Below, piece after piece: positions 32,980-42,073 of a stretch of 64,000 nucleotides of DNA. Below the pieces are notes generated by a model. The model was not told the DNA's origin, made no database searches, and saw only the letters and a program-made list of their open reading frames with translations. The position numbers were made by a program, and so were the translations under genes. Location of the stretch: assembly GCA_965203865.1 (NCBI GenBank), contig OZ241916.1, forward strand, positions 1,364,001 to 1,428,000, in the 5' to 3' direction. Every line of letters starts with the position of its first letter. Position 1 is the stretch's first letter. Origin of the DNA: G965200765 sp965203865 (GTDB taxonomy: Bacteria > Pseudomonadota > Gammaproteobacteria > Arenicellales > JAJDZL01).

Positions 32980-34650
32980 CTAGTAGTCTTTTGCTGAAGC
33001 TTCTTTTTCGAACATGTCCTTGACCCTGCAATTTTCACACATTTCGAGACGCGAAACGGAATCTGGATTTTGAAACATCCAGTGGTCTTTGAGCTTGTCC
33101 TTCATTCTTTCCAATATAGCGCGCGTGGCAAACGGTGTTCCGCAAACAACACAGTGAACAGGGGAGTCTTCGTTTAGCGTTCTTGTGTTCATTCGTAGGT
33201 CATGATTGAACACATACCGCTGATAACGGTTAATTGCTGATTCGGGGCATGCGGTTTCACATAGTCCGCATTGTACGCAGTTTTCTTCAATAAAACTAAG
33301 CTTTGGTGTGTCACCTCCTGCTTCAAGAGCTGAACTGGGGCAAACAGAGACACAAGCCATGCACAGGGTGCAGGTATCGCGATTTACCTTGATCTCACCA
33401 AAAGGCGACTCTTCGGGAAGAGTGACAATGGCATTTTTTCTGCTGGATTTTTCATACAGATAGTCCAGTGACATTCGAATATCGGTTCGCTTCAACCCGG
33501 TTGGCATAAATGTAGCAGGCGAAATGCTGAAACTCGTACTGGTTGCCTTTATCGATTCAATTAACTTCTTCTTCTTTTGATTCTGATGCAATTTGACTAG
33601 ATCGACAGGGTAACCAATACCGTTTAGCAGAGTGTTTAGAATGCCAAACTGAATATTCAAATTCGAAACCACGGAATTGGGTACAGCGTCGGTACAAAGA
33701 ATGTGTATTTGTTGCGTACCAAACGCTATGGCACCCAAGCACAAGTCAAGCCCGATGGAACCAATTTCTTCTACTTCAACCGGAATAATGTTATCAGGCA
33801 GCGACGAAGCCCACTTTTCTATTAGCGGGCGACCGTTTTCAGTATCAAATAACAGAATGGCAGGTTGCTCACCGCCAGAATCAAGGTAATGCTTCACGAG
33901 TTGCTGGATAGATTCCAGCTGGGAGCCAACCGGCGGGTAAACATACTTGACTGCGCCGGTGGGGCAGACAGTTGCACAGGTGCCTTGCCCCTGACACAGA
34001 AAGGGGTCCACTTCAATAATTTCACCGGCAGCTGAGATTGCACCAGTCGGACAAGATTCAAGACAATTTGTGCATCCTACAATCCCGCTCCTTCCATGTG
34101 CACAGATTTCCGGGTCATAGACAAAGAATTTCGGTTTATCGAAACTACCGATCATTTCAGGAATTTCGGCAAGCGCATCTGCCAGCCGGGATTCTGACTC
34201 TTCAATGGGGTAATAGCCTGGAGGAGGAACTTCGTTCTGGAGAACCCGTTCTGTATTCAAGTCTAGAACAATGTCGAACTTTCCAGAAGGCAAATTAACT
34301 GTTTTTGCCAAATCCACAGTATTTTCATTCAATGTAGCTGTTACTGAGAATGCGCCTAGATAACCGTATATTTCCAGCTCGTCCGCTCTGTATATATCTA
34401 CGGGAGTACTATTTGAGATGTTTTTCTGCGTATCGGTTGCCAGCAGAAAACAATTAAGTTTTTCCTGGAGTTCTTTGTGGGCTTTCAGAATTTCCTTCTG
34501 CGGGCCTGTAATTAATAGATTGCCATTTGACATGTACTGCAAGATGGATGTTGTTGGATGCTCAACAGACAATGCTTGCAGACTTGCGGCACGCGCCAGC
34601 CCGTTTGCTGATGATGCAGAAAGTTGAAAATTACTTGCAGCTATACTCAT
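32980..34650 (-). CDS. Polyferredoxin (4Fe-4S) protein of the formate dehydrogenase locus
   Basis: 556 residues. Two N-proximal cluster boxes (GCTNCLESCPTG and CQGQGTCATVCPTG, around residues 190-230) and two C-proximal boxes (CTLCMACVSVCPSS and CVQCGLCETACPES, around residues 430-475) flank a middle domain of about 190 residues. The last 60 residues carry two CxxC pairs (CVVCGTPF and CENC), possibly a metal or disulfide site. Such proteins accompany proteobacterial formate dehydrogenases with DUF3305/DUF3306 proteins; the role is thought to be in maturation or electron delivery. Cytoplasmic, no signal. Confidence 0.88.
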   Translation of the reverse strand: MSIAASNFQLSASSANGLARAASLQALSVEHPTTSILQYMSNGNLLITGPQKEILKAHKELQEKLNCFLLATDTQKNISNSTPVDIYRADELEIYGYLGAFSVTATLNENTVDLAKTVNLPSGKFDIVLDLNTERVLQNEVPPPGYYPIEESESRLADALAEIPEMIGSFDKPKFFVYDPEICAHGRSGIVGCTNCLESCPTGAISAAGEIIEVDPFLCQGQGTCATVCPTGAVKYVYPPVGSQLESIQQLVKHYLDSGGEQPAILLFDTENGRPLIEKWASSLPDNIIPVEVEEIGSIGLDLCLGAIAFGTQQIHILCTDAVPNSVVSNLNIQFGILNTLLNGIGYPVDLVKLHQNQKKKKLIESIKATSTSFSISPATFMPTGLKRTDIRMSLDYLYEKSSRKNAIVTLPEESPFGEIKVNRDTCTLCMACVSVCPSSALEAGGDTPKLSFIEENCVQCGLCETACPESAINRYQRYVFNHDLRMNTRTLNEDSPVHCVVCGTPFATRAILERMKDKLKDHWMFQNPDSVSRLEMCENCRVKDMFEKEASAKDY

Positions 34651-34684
34651 CTTTATATAAAACTAATATTAGGTGGTAAAAATC

Positions 34685-35254
34685 CTATGACCGTTCAGTT
34701 TCGCTGTCCTGTTCATCCTCGATTTCAGAAGCAATCTCTAATTTTTCACCTGACTGTTCCGCGGTCTCTGTTTCTTTGCTTGCGTCATCGGTCAATTCTT
34801 GTTCATCAGCCAATGTTTCAACTTCTTCGGGTGTATCAGTGATTTCTTGCTGATTTTCCTCCTGTTTCTTCAATGCTTCCGCCTTCTTTCTCTCGTCATG
34901 ATATTTCATGTCTGAAGTGACAATATCTCCGAGGGCTGCAAAGGTTGTAAAGTCGTCGTCGTAGTCGTTCAACCCGTCAAGCACACCGAATTGTGGTAAT
35001 CGGAACAGCTTTCTCATTGCAAGTTTTTGGACAGCGGTATCTACTTCCGGCGACATGAATACCGAATAGTCGCTATTCTCGTCCAGCGACTCAATTGGCG
35101 GCAATTCGATTTCTTTCTTTTCCGCCTCCAAGACATTTTCTGACGGCGGCTCTTGACTATCATTAGTCTCTACGCTTTCCACCTCGGTTTGTGGTTTTTT
35201 CTCTTTGGACCGCTTTTTTCGGTTCGACCATCGATGTAGTGCAGAATCAGACAT
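34685..35254 (-). CDS. DUF3306 domain protein of the formate dehydrogenase locus
   Basis: 189 residues. It starts with the family motif HRWSNRKKRSKEKK; the central LFRLPQFGVLDGLNDYDDDF and FAALGDIVTSDMKYH are diagnostic of DUF3306. The N-terminal linker and the last 60 residues are very acidic and Gln-rich, likely disordered. Function unknown; the family occurs with formate dehydrogenase genes and is presumed to help assembly. Its start overlaps the DUF3305 gene by 8 bp. Confidence 0.9.
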   Translation of the reverse strand: MSDSALHRWSNRKKRSKEKKPQTEVESVETNDSQEPPSENVLEAEKKEIELPPIESLDENSDYSVFMSPEVDTAVQKLAMRKLFRLPQFGVLDGLNDYDDDFTTFAALGDIVTSDMKYHDERKKAEALKKQEENQQEITDTPEEVETLADEQELTDDASKETETAEQSGEKLEIASEIEDEQDSETERS

Positions 35255-35804
35255 CGTTCATATTTCCAGTATTCATTATTTGGGGTTTGCTTCGAATTGA
35301 GTCTTCAACCCAATTCTTTCGCTTGCGTTTCTTTTTGACCTCCGGAACATAGTTTGTTACAACAAACTTTTCGACTTCATTCACTATATTTGACGGCAAC
35401 GGTCCAGATAAAACCATACCATCTGTTTCAAGATGCGCTCCTGCTTCGTCCTGGCTCGCAGTTACCAGGTACGGCATGGGAATCTCCTCATCATCGTCCG
35501 GGTCATGGTCGCAGAGAACAAACGCATAGGGGACTTCCGACATCAAGTTATACCAGTATCCCTCCGAACTATCGACATATAGTTTAATCTGGAGTCCTTT
35601 CCACAAGTACTGCGACATGGTATCGGATTCCCGAATTTTAATGGGGCCTTCAATTTTGTCGGGACCGTCGGGGTCGAATATTATGCATTCCAACTCCCAT
35701 TGCTTCTGTGTCCATTGCTTGACTGTTATCATCTTGCTTGAAATGACTGCCGACACCTTAATCACGGGTTGTTTAGTGACTTGACTGGTTTTATTTATAG
35801 ACAT
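35247..35804 (-). CDS. DUF3305 domain protein of the formate dehydrogenase locus
   Basis: 185 residues. The region KQWELECIIFDPDG and the late segment SEGYWYNLMSEVPYAFVLC match DUF3305. The C-terminus ends in a basic KKKRKRKNWVED stretch, opposite in charge to the acidic DUF3306 protein. The two overlap, so they may form a charged complex (inference). First gene of the DUF3305-DUF3306-polyferredoxin group, divergent from fdhD. Confidence 0.9.
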   Translation of the reverse strand: MSINKTSQVTKQPVIKVSAVISSKMITVKQWTQKQWELECIIFDPDGPDKIEGPIKIRESDTMSQYLWKGLQIKLYVDSSEGYWYNLMSEVPYAFVLCDHDPDDDEEIPMPYLVTASQDEAGAHLETDGMVLSGPLPSNIVNEVEKFVVTNYVPEVKKKRKRKNWVEDSIRSKPQIMNTGNMNDV

Positions 35805-36176
35805 TTCTCACTCGAAGCTTGATTCACGAATTCGTGCTGAATTTGAAATTATCATGCTCAATGCGCAAGCATGTGTAAAGAGAACTGTCCATTTGCGGTT
35901 GCGCCCACAGACAGCATAAAACCTGCGATGAGAAACAATCGCACAAGTTTTTTCAATCCAACTATTCTTCATTATGTACTCTGTCAGGTTGATGAAATTT
36001 CATTCGCATCGGACATTGAGCAGTTCAATTGCCTTTTTGCTTGAATGACTCGTACAACAGAGCCGGAAAAATCGCAATGAAATTAGGAACACCTCAATCT
36101 GCTATTGCAATATTGCACTTAAATTGAAATCCGACTGCAAATACAATTATACTCTGTTGCAATTGTATTAGAGATT
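35805..36176. other. Divergent regulatory region between the DUF3305 gene and fdhD
   Basis: 372 bp without a gene. It holds the fdhD promoter at its right end and, near the DUF3305 start, a perfect 12-bp palindrome CACGAATTCGTG (35825-35836) that could be an operator for the leftward operon. No clear minus-strand -35/-10 pair is seen. Confidence 0.5.
36124..36169 (+). promoter_or_regulatory. fdhD promoter with flanking inverted repeat
   Basis: TTGAAA (36124-36129) and TATACT (36148-36153) are 18 bp apart, with about 20 nt to the fdhD ATG. The inverted repeat AATACAATT (36140-36148) and AATTGTATT (36161-36169), arm centres 21 bp (two helical turns) apart, straddles the -10 and start site, suggesting a dimeric regulator. 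Confidence 0.55.
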
Positions 36177-37079
36177 ATGAATGTGAATCAGGCAAGCAAT
36201 CAAGAGAAATCAGAGGCTTCCCGACCAGTGCTTTCGTCTGCTGGACTGAGGCCCACGCATCCGGTGGATGCCGCAGACGAGTATGGCGATACAAGAAATT
36301 TGCGCGTTGCCGGTGAATTTCCATTGACAATTAAAGTCGACGAAAAGGAAGTGGTTACTCTGATGACTTTGGGGACCCATCCTGAACTGCTTGCCTTGGG
36401 TTATTTAAGAAACCAAAGGCTGATTGAATCTGTTGGGGACATAAAATCCATTGAGGTCGACTGGGAACGGGAAACCGCGTATATAACGACTCGCTTGGGC
36501 AAGGGGATTATTGACTGGGAAAACAAGCTTTCCAAAAGAACCGTAACAACAGGTTGCGGACAAGGAACGATATTTAGCTGCACGCTGGACAAGATTTACG
36601 ATAGCCCGCTTCCAAAAGCTTATATCCGCCAGTCTACACTGTACGGGCTACTTGGCAATATTGCCCAATACAACGAAATTTACAAGCAAGCCGGGGCTGT
36701 TCATGGTTGTGCGTTGTGCGAAGAGACGGAAATCAGGTTGTTTGTTGAAGATGTTGGACGGCATAATGCAGCAGACACGATTGCCGGACAAATGTGGATG
36801 GATGGCACGACCGGAGAAGGAAAGATCTTTTATACCACTGGAAGACTAACCTCTGAAATTGTAATGAAGGTCGCTCACATGGGCATTCCGATACTGCTAT
36901 CCCGGTCGGGCATTACTTACATGGGACTGGAGCTGGCACAAGACTTGCGGGTTACCATGATAGCAAGGGCGAAAGGGAGACATTTTCTGGCTTACAACGG
37001 AGTTGACACGATAGAATACGATGCTGTCCCTCAAAAGCGTCCACACGTTGCCGTTACTAGGCAAGCGATTGCAGGCTAG
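36177..37079 (+). CDS. fdhD: Formate dehydrogenase accessory sulfurtransferase
   Basis: 300 residues. FdhD motifs are PLTIKVDEKEV, THPELLALGYLRNQ, VTTGCGQGTIFSC (the Cys of the sulfur-transfer loop; the second Cys of the E. coli CxxC pair is not at the usual spacing), AVHGCALCE and FVEDVGRHNAADTIAG. It takes sulfur from IscS and sulfurates the molybdenum cofactor of FdhA, without which the enzyme is inactive. It is transcribed away from the fdh genes; lpxK follows 6 bp after its stop and may be co-transcribed. Confidence 0.94.
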   Translation: MNVNQASNQEKSEASRPVLSSAGLRPTHPVDAADEYGDTRNLRVAGEFPLTIKVDEKEVVTLMTLGTHPELLALGYLRNQRLIESVGDIKSIEVDWERETAYITTRLGKGIIDWENKLSKRTVTTGCGQGTIFSCTLDKIYDSPLPKAYIRQSTLYGLLGNIAQYNEIYKQAGAVHGCALCEETEIRLFVEDVGRHNAADTIAGQMWMDGTTGEGKIFYTTGRLTSEIVMKVAHMGIPILLSRSGITYMGLELAQDLRVTMIARAKGRHFLAYNGVDTIEYDAVPQKRPHVAVTRQAIAG

Positions 37080-37085
37080 TCGGGC

Positions 37086-38084
37086 TTGAATATAGATAAA
37101 ACTCTGCAAAGAGTTTGGAAAACCCGTAATCCGGCGGCATTGGCACTGTGGCCGCTTGGCATGGTGTATTGCGCAATTGTAGAGATTCGGAGACTGGCTT
37201 ATCAAACAAATGTTCTGAAATCCGCCAAGTATGATCAACCTGTTATTGTTGTTGGAAACCTGACAGTGGGGGGCACTGGTAAAACTCCATTTGTAATTTG
37301 GCTGGCCAATTTTTTAAAGGCAAAGGGGTTAAAGCCGGGCATAGTTAGTCGGGGATATGGACGAAAGAATGCTGATGCCACTATTTTGGTTGAGGGTAGT
37401 TCCAACGCTCTTAATGCGGGTGATGAACCTGTTCTGATTGCCCGCCGAGCTGAATGTCCTGTTGCTGTATCTTCCAAACGGGCCGAAGCAATTGACCTGT
37501 TGCTTGCCAGCGACGATTGCAACATATTTATCAGCGATGATGGCTTGCAGCATTTGGCATTGCAAGCAGATTTGGAAATCTGCCTGATTGACGGCAATGA
37601 ACAGTTTGGCAACCGATTTTGCTTGCCCGCCGGGCCGCTGAGAGAACGAACTACCCGATTGAATAGCGTGGATTTTATCGTGATAAACGGGCAGGGTGAT
37701 GCTGAGTACAGTGTAAACAGCCAAATTGGGTCCGCAATAAATTTAGTGAACCGTACAACAACTTGCTCAATCACTTCATTTCGAGAACAGCAGGTAAATG
37801 TTGTCGCGGGAATTCGCAATCCTGACCGATTTGAAAAGTTGCTAAATGATTCCGGCATCCAATGCAGACCCTATTGGTTTCCCGACCATCATTTGTTCAA
37901 TGAGTCTGATTTCAGCAATTTCGACAAGCCTGATATACCATTGCTGATGACGGAGAAAGATGCGGTGAAGTGCGAAAAATTTGCACATCCGAACTGGTGG
38001 GAAATTGTTCTCGACATTGTGCCGAATACAAGATTCATTGAGGATATAACCAGTTGGATAGACACGCGGTTTGCAACGCAGTAG
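37086..38084 (+). CDS. lpxK: Tetraacyldisaccharide 4'-kinase
   Basis: 332 residues from a TTG start. The Walker A VGGTGKTPFVIWL (around residues 58-70), SRGYGRKN and ISDDGLQHLALQ are diagnostic. The N-terminal hydrophobic stretch (ALALWPLGMVYCAIV) anchors it to the inner membrane. LpxK adds the 4'-phosphate in lipid A synthesis, so the cell makes lipopolysaccharide. kdsB starts 4 bp downstream. Confidence 0.94.
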   Translation: MNIDKTLQRVWKTRNPAALALWPLGMVYCAIVEIRRLAYQTNVLKSAKYDQPVIVVGNLTVGGTGKTPFVIWLANFLKAKGLKPGIVSRGYGRKNADATILVEGSSNALNAGDEPVLIARRAECPVAVSSKRAEAIDLLLASDDCNIFISDDGLQHLALQADLEICLIDGNEQFGNRFCLPAGPLRERTTRLNSVDFIVINGQGDAEYSVNSQIGSAINLVNRTTTCSITSFREQQVNVVAGIRNPDRFEKLLNDSGIQCRPYWFPDHHLFNESDFSNFDKPDIPLLMTEKDAVKCEKFAHPNWWEIVLDIVPNTRFIEDITSWIDTRFATQ

Positions 38085-38088
38085 CTGG

Positions 38089-38838
38089 ATGAAAAAGATT
38101 TGCGACAACCGTCCATTTGACGTTGTAATCCCGGCACGCTACGAATCTTCAAGATTGCCGGGCAAGGCGCTTGAAATCATAGTTGGCAAATCACTCATTC
38201 AAAGAGTTGTGGAATGTGCTCAGGCTAGCCGTGCCGAACGGGTAATTGTTGCAACAGATAGCGAGCAAATTGAAGAAGAGGTATATAGAAACACCACCGC
38301 TGAGGTATGCAGAACATCTCGGGAACACAATACAGGCACAGATAGAATTGCGGAAGCAGTTGACCAGTTGAATCTGGATGAAAATCGTATTATTGTGAAT
38401 GTGCAAGGCGATGAACCAATGCTGCAGGGCGAATTAATCGACTGTGTTGCCATGAAGCTGGCAAATTGTGAAGAATCTGTTATGGCCACTGCGGTTCGGG
38501 GGTTGGAAGAGGGCGATGAATTGTATAATCCGAATGTTGTGAAGTGCAGTATCGATTCGGATAATTATGCAGAGAACTTCTCCCGGCAACCGATTCAGTC
38601 ATTGAAAAGTAACTCCTGCTATGCACATATTGGGATTTATGCGTACAAAGTATGGTATTTAAAGCAGTTTGTAGAAATGGACCAGACAAAGCTGGAAAAA
38701 GCCGAGCGGCTTGAACAGTTGCGTGCAATAGAAAGCGGGGGCAAAATAGTAGTTTATGTTTCAGAAGATTACAGGGGAATCGGAGTGGATACTTTACAGG
38801 ACCTGGAAAGGGCAAGAGAGTATTTTCTAACTCAATAG
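38089..38838 (+). CDS. kdsB: 3-deoxy-manno-octulosonate cytidylyltransferase (CMP-Kdo synthetase)
   Basis: 249 residues from ATG 38089; six extra codons upstream lie inside lpxK. Motifs are VVIPARYESSRLPGKAL (CTP loop), VATDSEQI, TSREHNTGTDRIAE, VNVQGDEPM, HIGIYAYK and the late GIGVDTLQDLERA. It activates Kdo for transfer to lipid A. The lpxK-kdsB pairing is usual in gammaproteobacteria. Confidence 0.95.
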   Translation: MKKICDNRPFDVVIPARYESSRLPGKALEIIVGKSLIQRVVECAQASRAERVIVATDSEQIEEEVYRNTTAEVCRTSREHNTGTDRIAEAVDQLNLDENRIIVNVQGDEPMLQGELIDCVAMKLANCEESVMATAVRGLEEGDELYNPNVVKCSIDSDNYAENFSRQPIQSLKSNSCYAHIGIYAYKVWYLKQFVEMDQTKLEKAERLEQLRAIESGGKIVVYVSEDYRGIGVDTLQDLERAREYFLTQ

Positions 38839-38847
38839 CCAAGCAAA

Positions 38848-39345
38848 ATGAATCAGGAATCAAGTAAGCGCAGAGTAGGCGTATTGTTCGTCTGTCTGGG
38901 GAATATTTGTCGTTCGCCTACATCTGAAGGAGTATTTCGCCATATAGTTGAGATGGAGTCAGTTGACCATGAAATATTTGTTGATTCCGCTGGAACAGGA
39001 AACTACCACTCAGGCTATCCTCCTGACAGCAGAGCGATTGAAGCGGCAGCTAAAAGAGGTGTCCAAATTGACCATTTGAAAGCAAGGGTAATCAACCACT
39101 CAGATTTTGAGATTTACGACTACATCATTGCAATGGACAGGCAGAACTTCAGTGATTTGAAGCATCTGGCACCAGCACACGCACATAGCAAGATAAAAAT
39201 GTTTATGGAGTTTTCCGAATTGTACAAGGGGCATGAAGTACCAGATCCGTACTATGGAGGGGACTCGGGGTTTGAAAGGGTGCTGGATATGATTGAAGAT
39301 GCGTCGAAAGGGTTGCTTGAGCATATCAAACAAAGTTTTGATTAG
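38848..39345 (+). CDS. Low-molecular-weight protein tyrosine phosphatase
   Basis: 165 residues. The P-loop VCLGNICRSPTSEG (C-x5-R-S) is at the N-terminus and the general acid DPYYGG near residue 132. In bacteria these enzymes often counteract tyrosine kinases that control polysaccharide export. It lies 9 bp after kdsB in a cell-envelope gene run. An arsenate reductase role is less likely, since the sequence is closer to LMW-PTP. Confidence 0.9.
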   Translation: MNQESSKRRVGVLFVCLGNICRSPTSEGVFRHIVEMESVDHEIFVDSAGTGNYHSGYPPDSRAIEAAAKRGVQIDHLKARVINHSDFEIYDYIIAMDRQNFSDLKHLAPAHAHSKIKMFMEFSELYKGHEVPDPYYGGDSGFERVLDMIEDASKGLLEHIKQSFD

Positions 39346-39359
39346 TTGTTAATTCCGTT

Positions 39360-39845
39360 ATGTTCATTACAGTGAATATTTCAACCCAGACATTGACCGT
39401 CAAAGACGAGTCGGGGGGCACAAGCATGGAAGCAACCATATCTACGGCTCGAAACGGGGCAGGCGAGTTAATGGATAGCCACTGCACGCCGCGCGGCAAG
39501 CACAAGGTGCGTGCAAAGATTGGCTCAGACGCACCAACCAATACCGTGTTTCGCGGCAGACGGCCAACAGGTGAGGTTTATTCGCAGGAATTGAGAATGC
39601 GAAATCCAAATAGCGACTGGATTCTGACGAGAATATTGTGGCTAAGCGGACTTGAACCTGGTTTCAACAGACTTGGCAATGTAGATTCAATGCGAAGATT
39701 TATCTATATTCACGGTTGCCCGGATGACGACCTGATTGGTGTTCCAGGTTCTGCCGGCTGTATCAAAATGCGAAACAAGGATGTAATTGAGTTGTTTGAC
39801 AGAGTCCCAGTTGGTACTTTGGTAGATATTCGAGAAGGAGCGTAA
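39360..39845 (+). CDS. L,D-transpeptidase (YkuD domain)
   Basis: 161 residues, a minimal YkuD domain with no signal peptide. The catalytic signature is IYIHGCPDDDLIGVPGSAGCIKM: His in IHG and Cys in GSAGCI. The N-terminus starts directly with the beta-strand MFITVNISTQTLTV. These enzymes make 3-3 cross-links or attach lipoproteins to peptidoglycan in the periplasm. Lack of an export signal is odd and recalls cytoplasmic members that act on recycled muropeptides. nagZ, a recycling gene, follows 6 bp later. Confidence 0.85.
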   Translation: MFITVNISTQTLTVKDESGGTSMEATISTARNGAGELMDSHCTPRGKHKVRAKIGSDAPTNTVFRGRRPTGEVYSQELRMRNPNSDWILTRILWLSGLEPGFNRLGNVDSMRRFIYIHGCPDDDLIGVPGSAGCIKMRNKDVIELFDRVPVGTLVDIREGA

Positions 39846-39851
39846 ACTGAA

Positions 39852-40883
39852 TTGACTTCGCCTGTTCACATTCCGTTAGGTCCGGTAATGACTATCGTAT
39901 CGGGCGAGACACTAAACTCTGCTGACAGAAAAAGAATCCTGTCTCCTGTTGTTGGTGGTGTGGTGCTATTTGCTAACAATTGTAAATCTGTAAATCAAAT
40001 CAAAGAATTAATCAAGGAAATTCATTCTTTGCGTGAACCCAAATTAGTTATTGCAATTGATCAGGAAGGCGGGCGAGTGCAAAGAATCAAGGATGACGTT
40101 ACCTGTTTGCCGCCGCAGGCAAAGTATGGTGAATTGTTCGACAAAAATGAAGATATTGGCTGTGATGCTGCGGAGCTAGGTGGCTACCTGATGGCAAGGG
40201 AAGTGTTAGAGTTGGGAATTGACATAAGTTTTTCACCCGTTCTTGATGTAAGCACTATTGACTCCAAGGTAATCGGCGACCGGGCATTTCACTCCAATCC
40301 GCATACAGTGGCCACGCTTGGAGAATCATGGATACGAGGAATGTCGAAAGCGGGCATGAAAGCTGTTGGCAAGCACTTTCCCGGCCATGGCGGGGTGAAA
40401 GTGGATTCTCATGAAGCATTGCCCGAGGACAATCGCGAAATTCGCGAAATTCTTGAGTGCGACCTGATTCCTTACCGAAAGATTGGCAGTCGTCTTGCGG
40501 CAGTAATGACAGCGCACGTTTGGTTTCCGTCCGCTACAACCGCAATTCCAACATATTCACTATTCTGGCTTGAACATATTCTTAGAGAAGTATTAGTGTT
40601 TCACGGCATAGTAATTAGCGATGACCTGACAATGGCCGGTGCTGAAGATGCGGGAGATATGGATGCACGAATTATGACTGCACTTGCTTGTGGGTGTGAT
40701 ATTGCTCTTGTATGCCAGGATGAAGACTTAGCTGATGAAGCGATTAACATACTGGCGCAAACTCCCGATTCTTGGAAGTTGCCGTACGAAGTTTATGAAA
40801 AGCTGAAACCTGAACTTGAAGAAGAATTACTTGACATTAATAAATGCAGAGACCAGTTCTTGACAATGGTTTCCGAATCTTGA
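39852..40883 (+). CDS. nagZ: Beta-N-acetylhexosaminidase
   Basis: 343 residues from a TTG start with GGAG upstream. GH3 hallmarks are AIDQEGGRVQRIKD, KHFPGHGGVKVDSHEALP (catalytic His region) and VISDDLTMAGAED (nucleophile Asp). NagZ removes N-acetylglucosamine from muropeptides in the cytoplasm during peptidoglycan recycling. It ends the fdhD-to-nagZ run and is convergent with the ATPase gene. Confidence 0.93.
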   Translation: MTSPVHIPLGPVMTIVSGETLNSADRKRILSPVVGGVVLFANNCKSVNQIKELIKEIHSLREPKLVIAIDQEGGRVQRIKDDVTCLPPQAKYGELFDKNEDIGCDAAELGGYLMAREVLELGIDISFSPVLDVSTIDSKVIGDRAFHSNPHTVATLGESWIRGMSKAGMKAVGKHFPGHGGVKVDSHEALPEDNREIREILECDLIPYRKIGSRLAAVMTAHVWFPSATTAIPTYSLFWLEHILREVLVFHGIVISDDLTMAGAEDAGDMDARIMTALACGCDIALVCQDEDLADEAINILAQTPDSWKLPYEVYEKLKPELEEELLDINKCRDQFLTMVSES

Positions 40884-40909
40884 CACTCAGTTTGATTGAA
40901 AGAAGCGGT

Positions 40910-42073
40910 TTAGAATTTGCTTAATTCTTCAGCCATTTCTCTTACGCTGATTACTTCAACCCCTTTTGCTATAGGGTAGCGTTCTTTGCCCGAGTACACG
41001 ATAAAGGATTGCTCTGGATTTATATCTGTACGAGCATGATGAAAGCCTTTGCTCAAACTTGGAGCCAAGCCTCGTTTTATTTCCACAGCCCAAATTTTTG
41101 AACCAGGCAATTCCAGAACGAGGTCAATTTCGGCACCTGCAGCAGTGCGATAAAAATAAGGTTTCACCCGATAAGGAGCAACGCTTAGAAGAGTTTCCAA
41201 AACAAATCCTTCCCAGCTACCGCCTACTGCAGGATGCCCCAAAATTTCCTCATAATTGTCCAATCCAAGTAAAGTATGAACGATGCCACTGTCCCGAATG
41301 TAGTATTTTGGTGACTTGACAAGCCGCTTTCTTGTATTGGCATGAAACGGTCTCAGTCGACGAACCAAAAGAAGATCTACCAATAAATCAAGATATCTTG
41401 ATACAGTTTTACCGGAAATTTGAAGTGCCTGTGCCAATTGTGCCGAGTTCATAGAAGAACTCTGTAAATGAGCAATCATGGTCCATAGCCTGCGCAGAGT
41501 TTCTGCAGGTATTCGCGGACCTAATTGAGGAATATCTCGCTCCAGATATGTTCGTATAAAGTTTTCACGCCACATTGCACTAGCCTTTTCAGAATTTGCA
41601 AGATAACTTTCAGGAAACCCGCCTCTGATCCATAAATTTTCGATTTGACTGTCTTCAATTTCCAGCAAGGTTAGCGGTGATAATTCAACAAAAGCAATTC
41701 GTCCTGCCAAACTCTCGCTTGATTGTTTCATCATATCGATTGAAGCAGAGCCGAGTATTAAAAAGCGATTTGAATTGATATTCCGTTGTCTACCGCTGTC
41801 GATTAACCCGCGCAGTTCCTGAAAAATTTCAGGAACTCGATGCACTTCGTCAAGTATCACGAGTTTGTTTTCTCTATGAGACAGATAGGTTTCCACATCT
41901 TCCAGTTTTGCCCGGTCTTTTGAAGATTCGAGATCCAGGTAAATACTTGGTCGTTGTTCAGCAATCACTTTGGCCAAAGTGGTTTTTCCGGATTGTCTGG
42001 GGCCAAGCAGAGCCACAGCTGGAAACAGGTTCAGACAATCTATAACACTTTGTAATTTTACTCGCGGTATCAT
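40910..42073 (-). CDS. AAA family ATPase with DUF4143 domain
   Basis: 387 residues. Walker A is LLGPRQSGKTTLAK near residue 23 and Walker B VILDEVHRVPEIF, here LVILDEVHRV. A winged-helix segment (SSSMNSAQLAQALQISGKTVSRYLD region) is followed by the DUF4143 end AEIDLVLELPGSKIWAVEIK, a degenerate PD-(D/E)xK-like fold. The family is common and patchily distributed; its function is unknown, and toxin-antitoxin-like or defence roles have been suggested. A monocistronic minus-strand gene next to a non-coding gap. Confidence 0.9.
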   Translation of the reverse strand: MIPRVKLQSVIDCLNLFPAVALLGPRQSGKTTLAKVIAEQRPSIYLDLESSKDRAKLEDVETYLSHRENKLVILDEVHRVPEIFQELRGLIDSGRQRNINSNRFLILGSASIDMMKQSSESLAGRIAFVELSPLTLLEIEDSQIENLWIRGGFPESYLANSEKASAMWRENFIRTYLERDIPQLGPRIPAETLRRLWTMIAHLQSSSMNSAQLAQALQISGKTVSRYLDLLVDLLLVRRLRPFHANTRKRLVKSPKYYIRDSGIVHTLLGLDNYEEILGHPAVGGSWEGFVLETLLSVAPYRVKPYFYRTAAGAEIDLVLELPGSKIWAVEIKRGLAPSLSKGFHHARTDINPEQSFIVYSGKERYPIAKGVEVISVREMAEELSKF

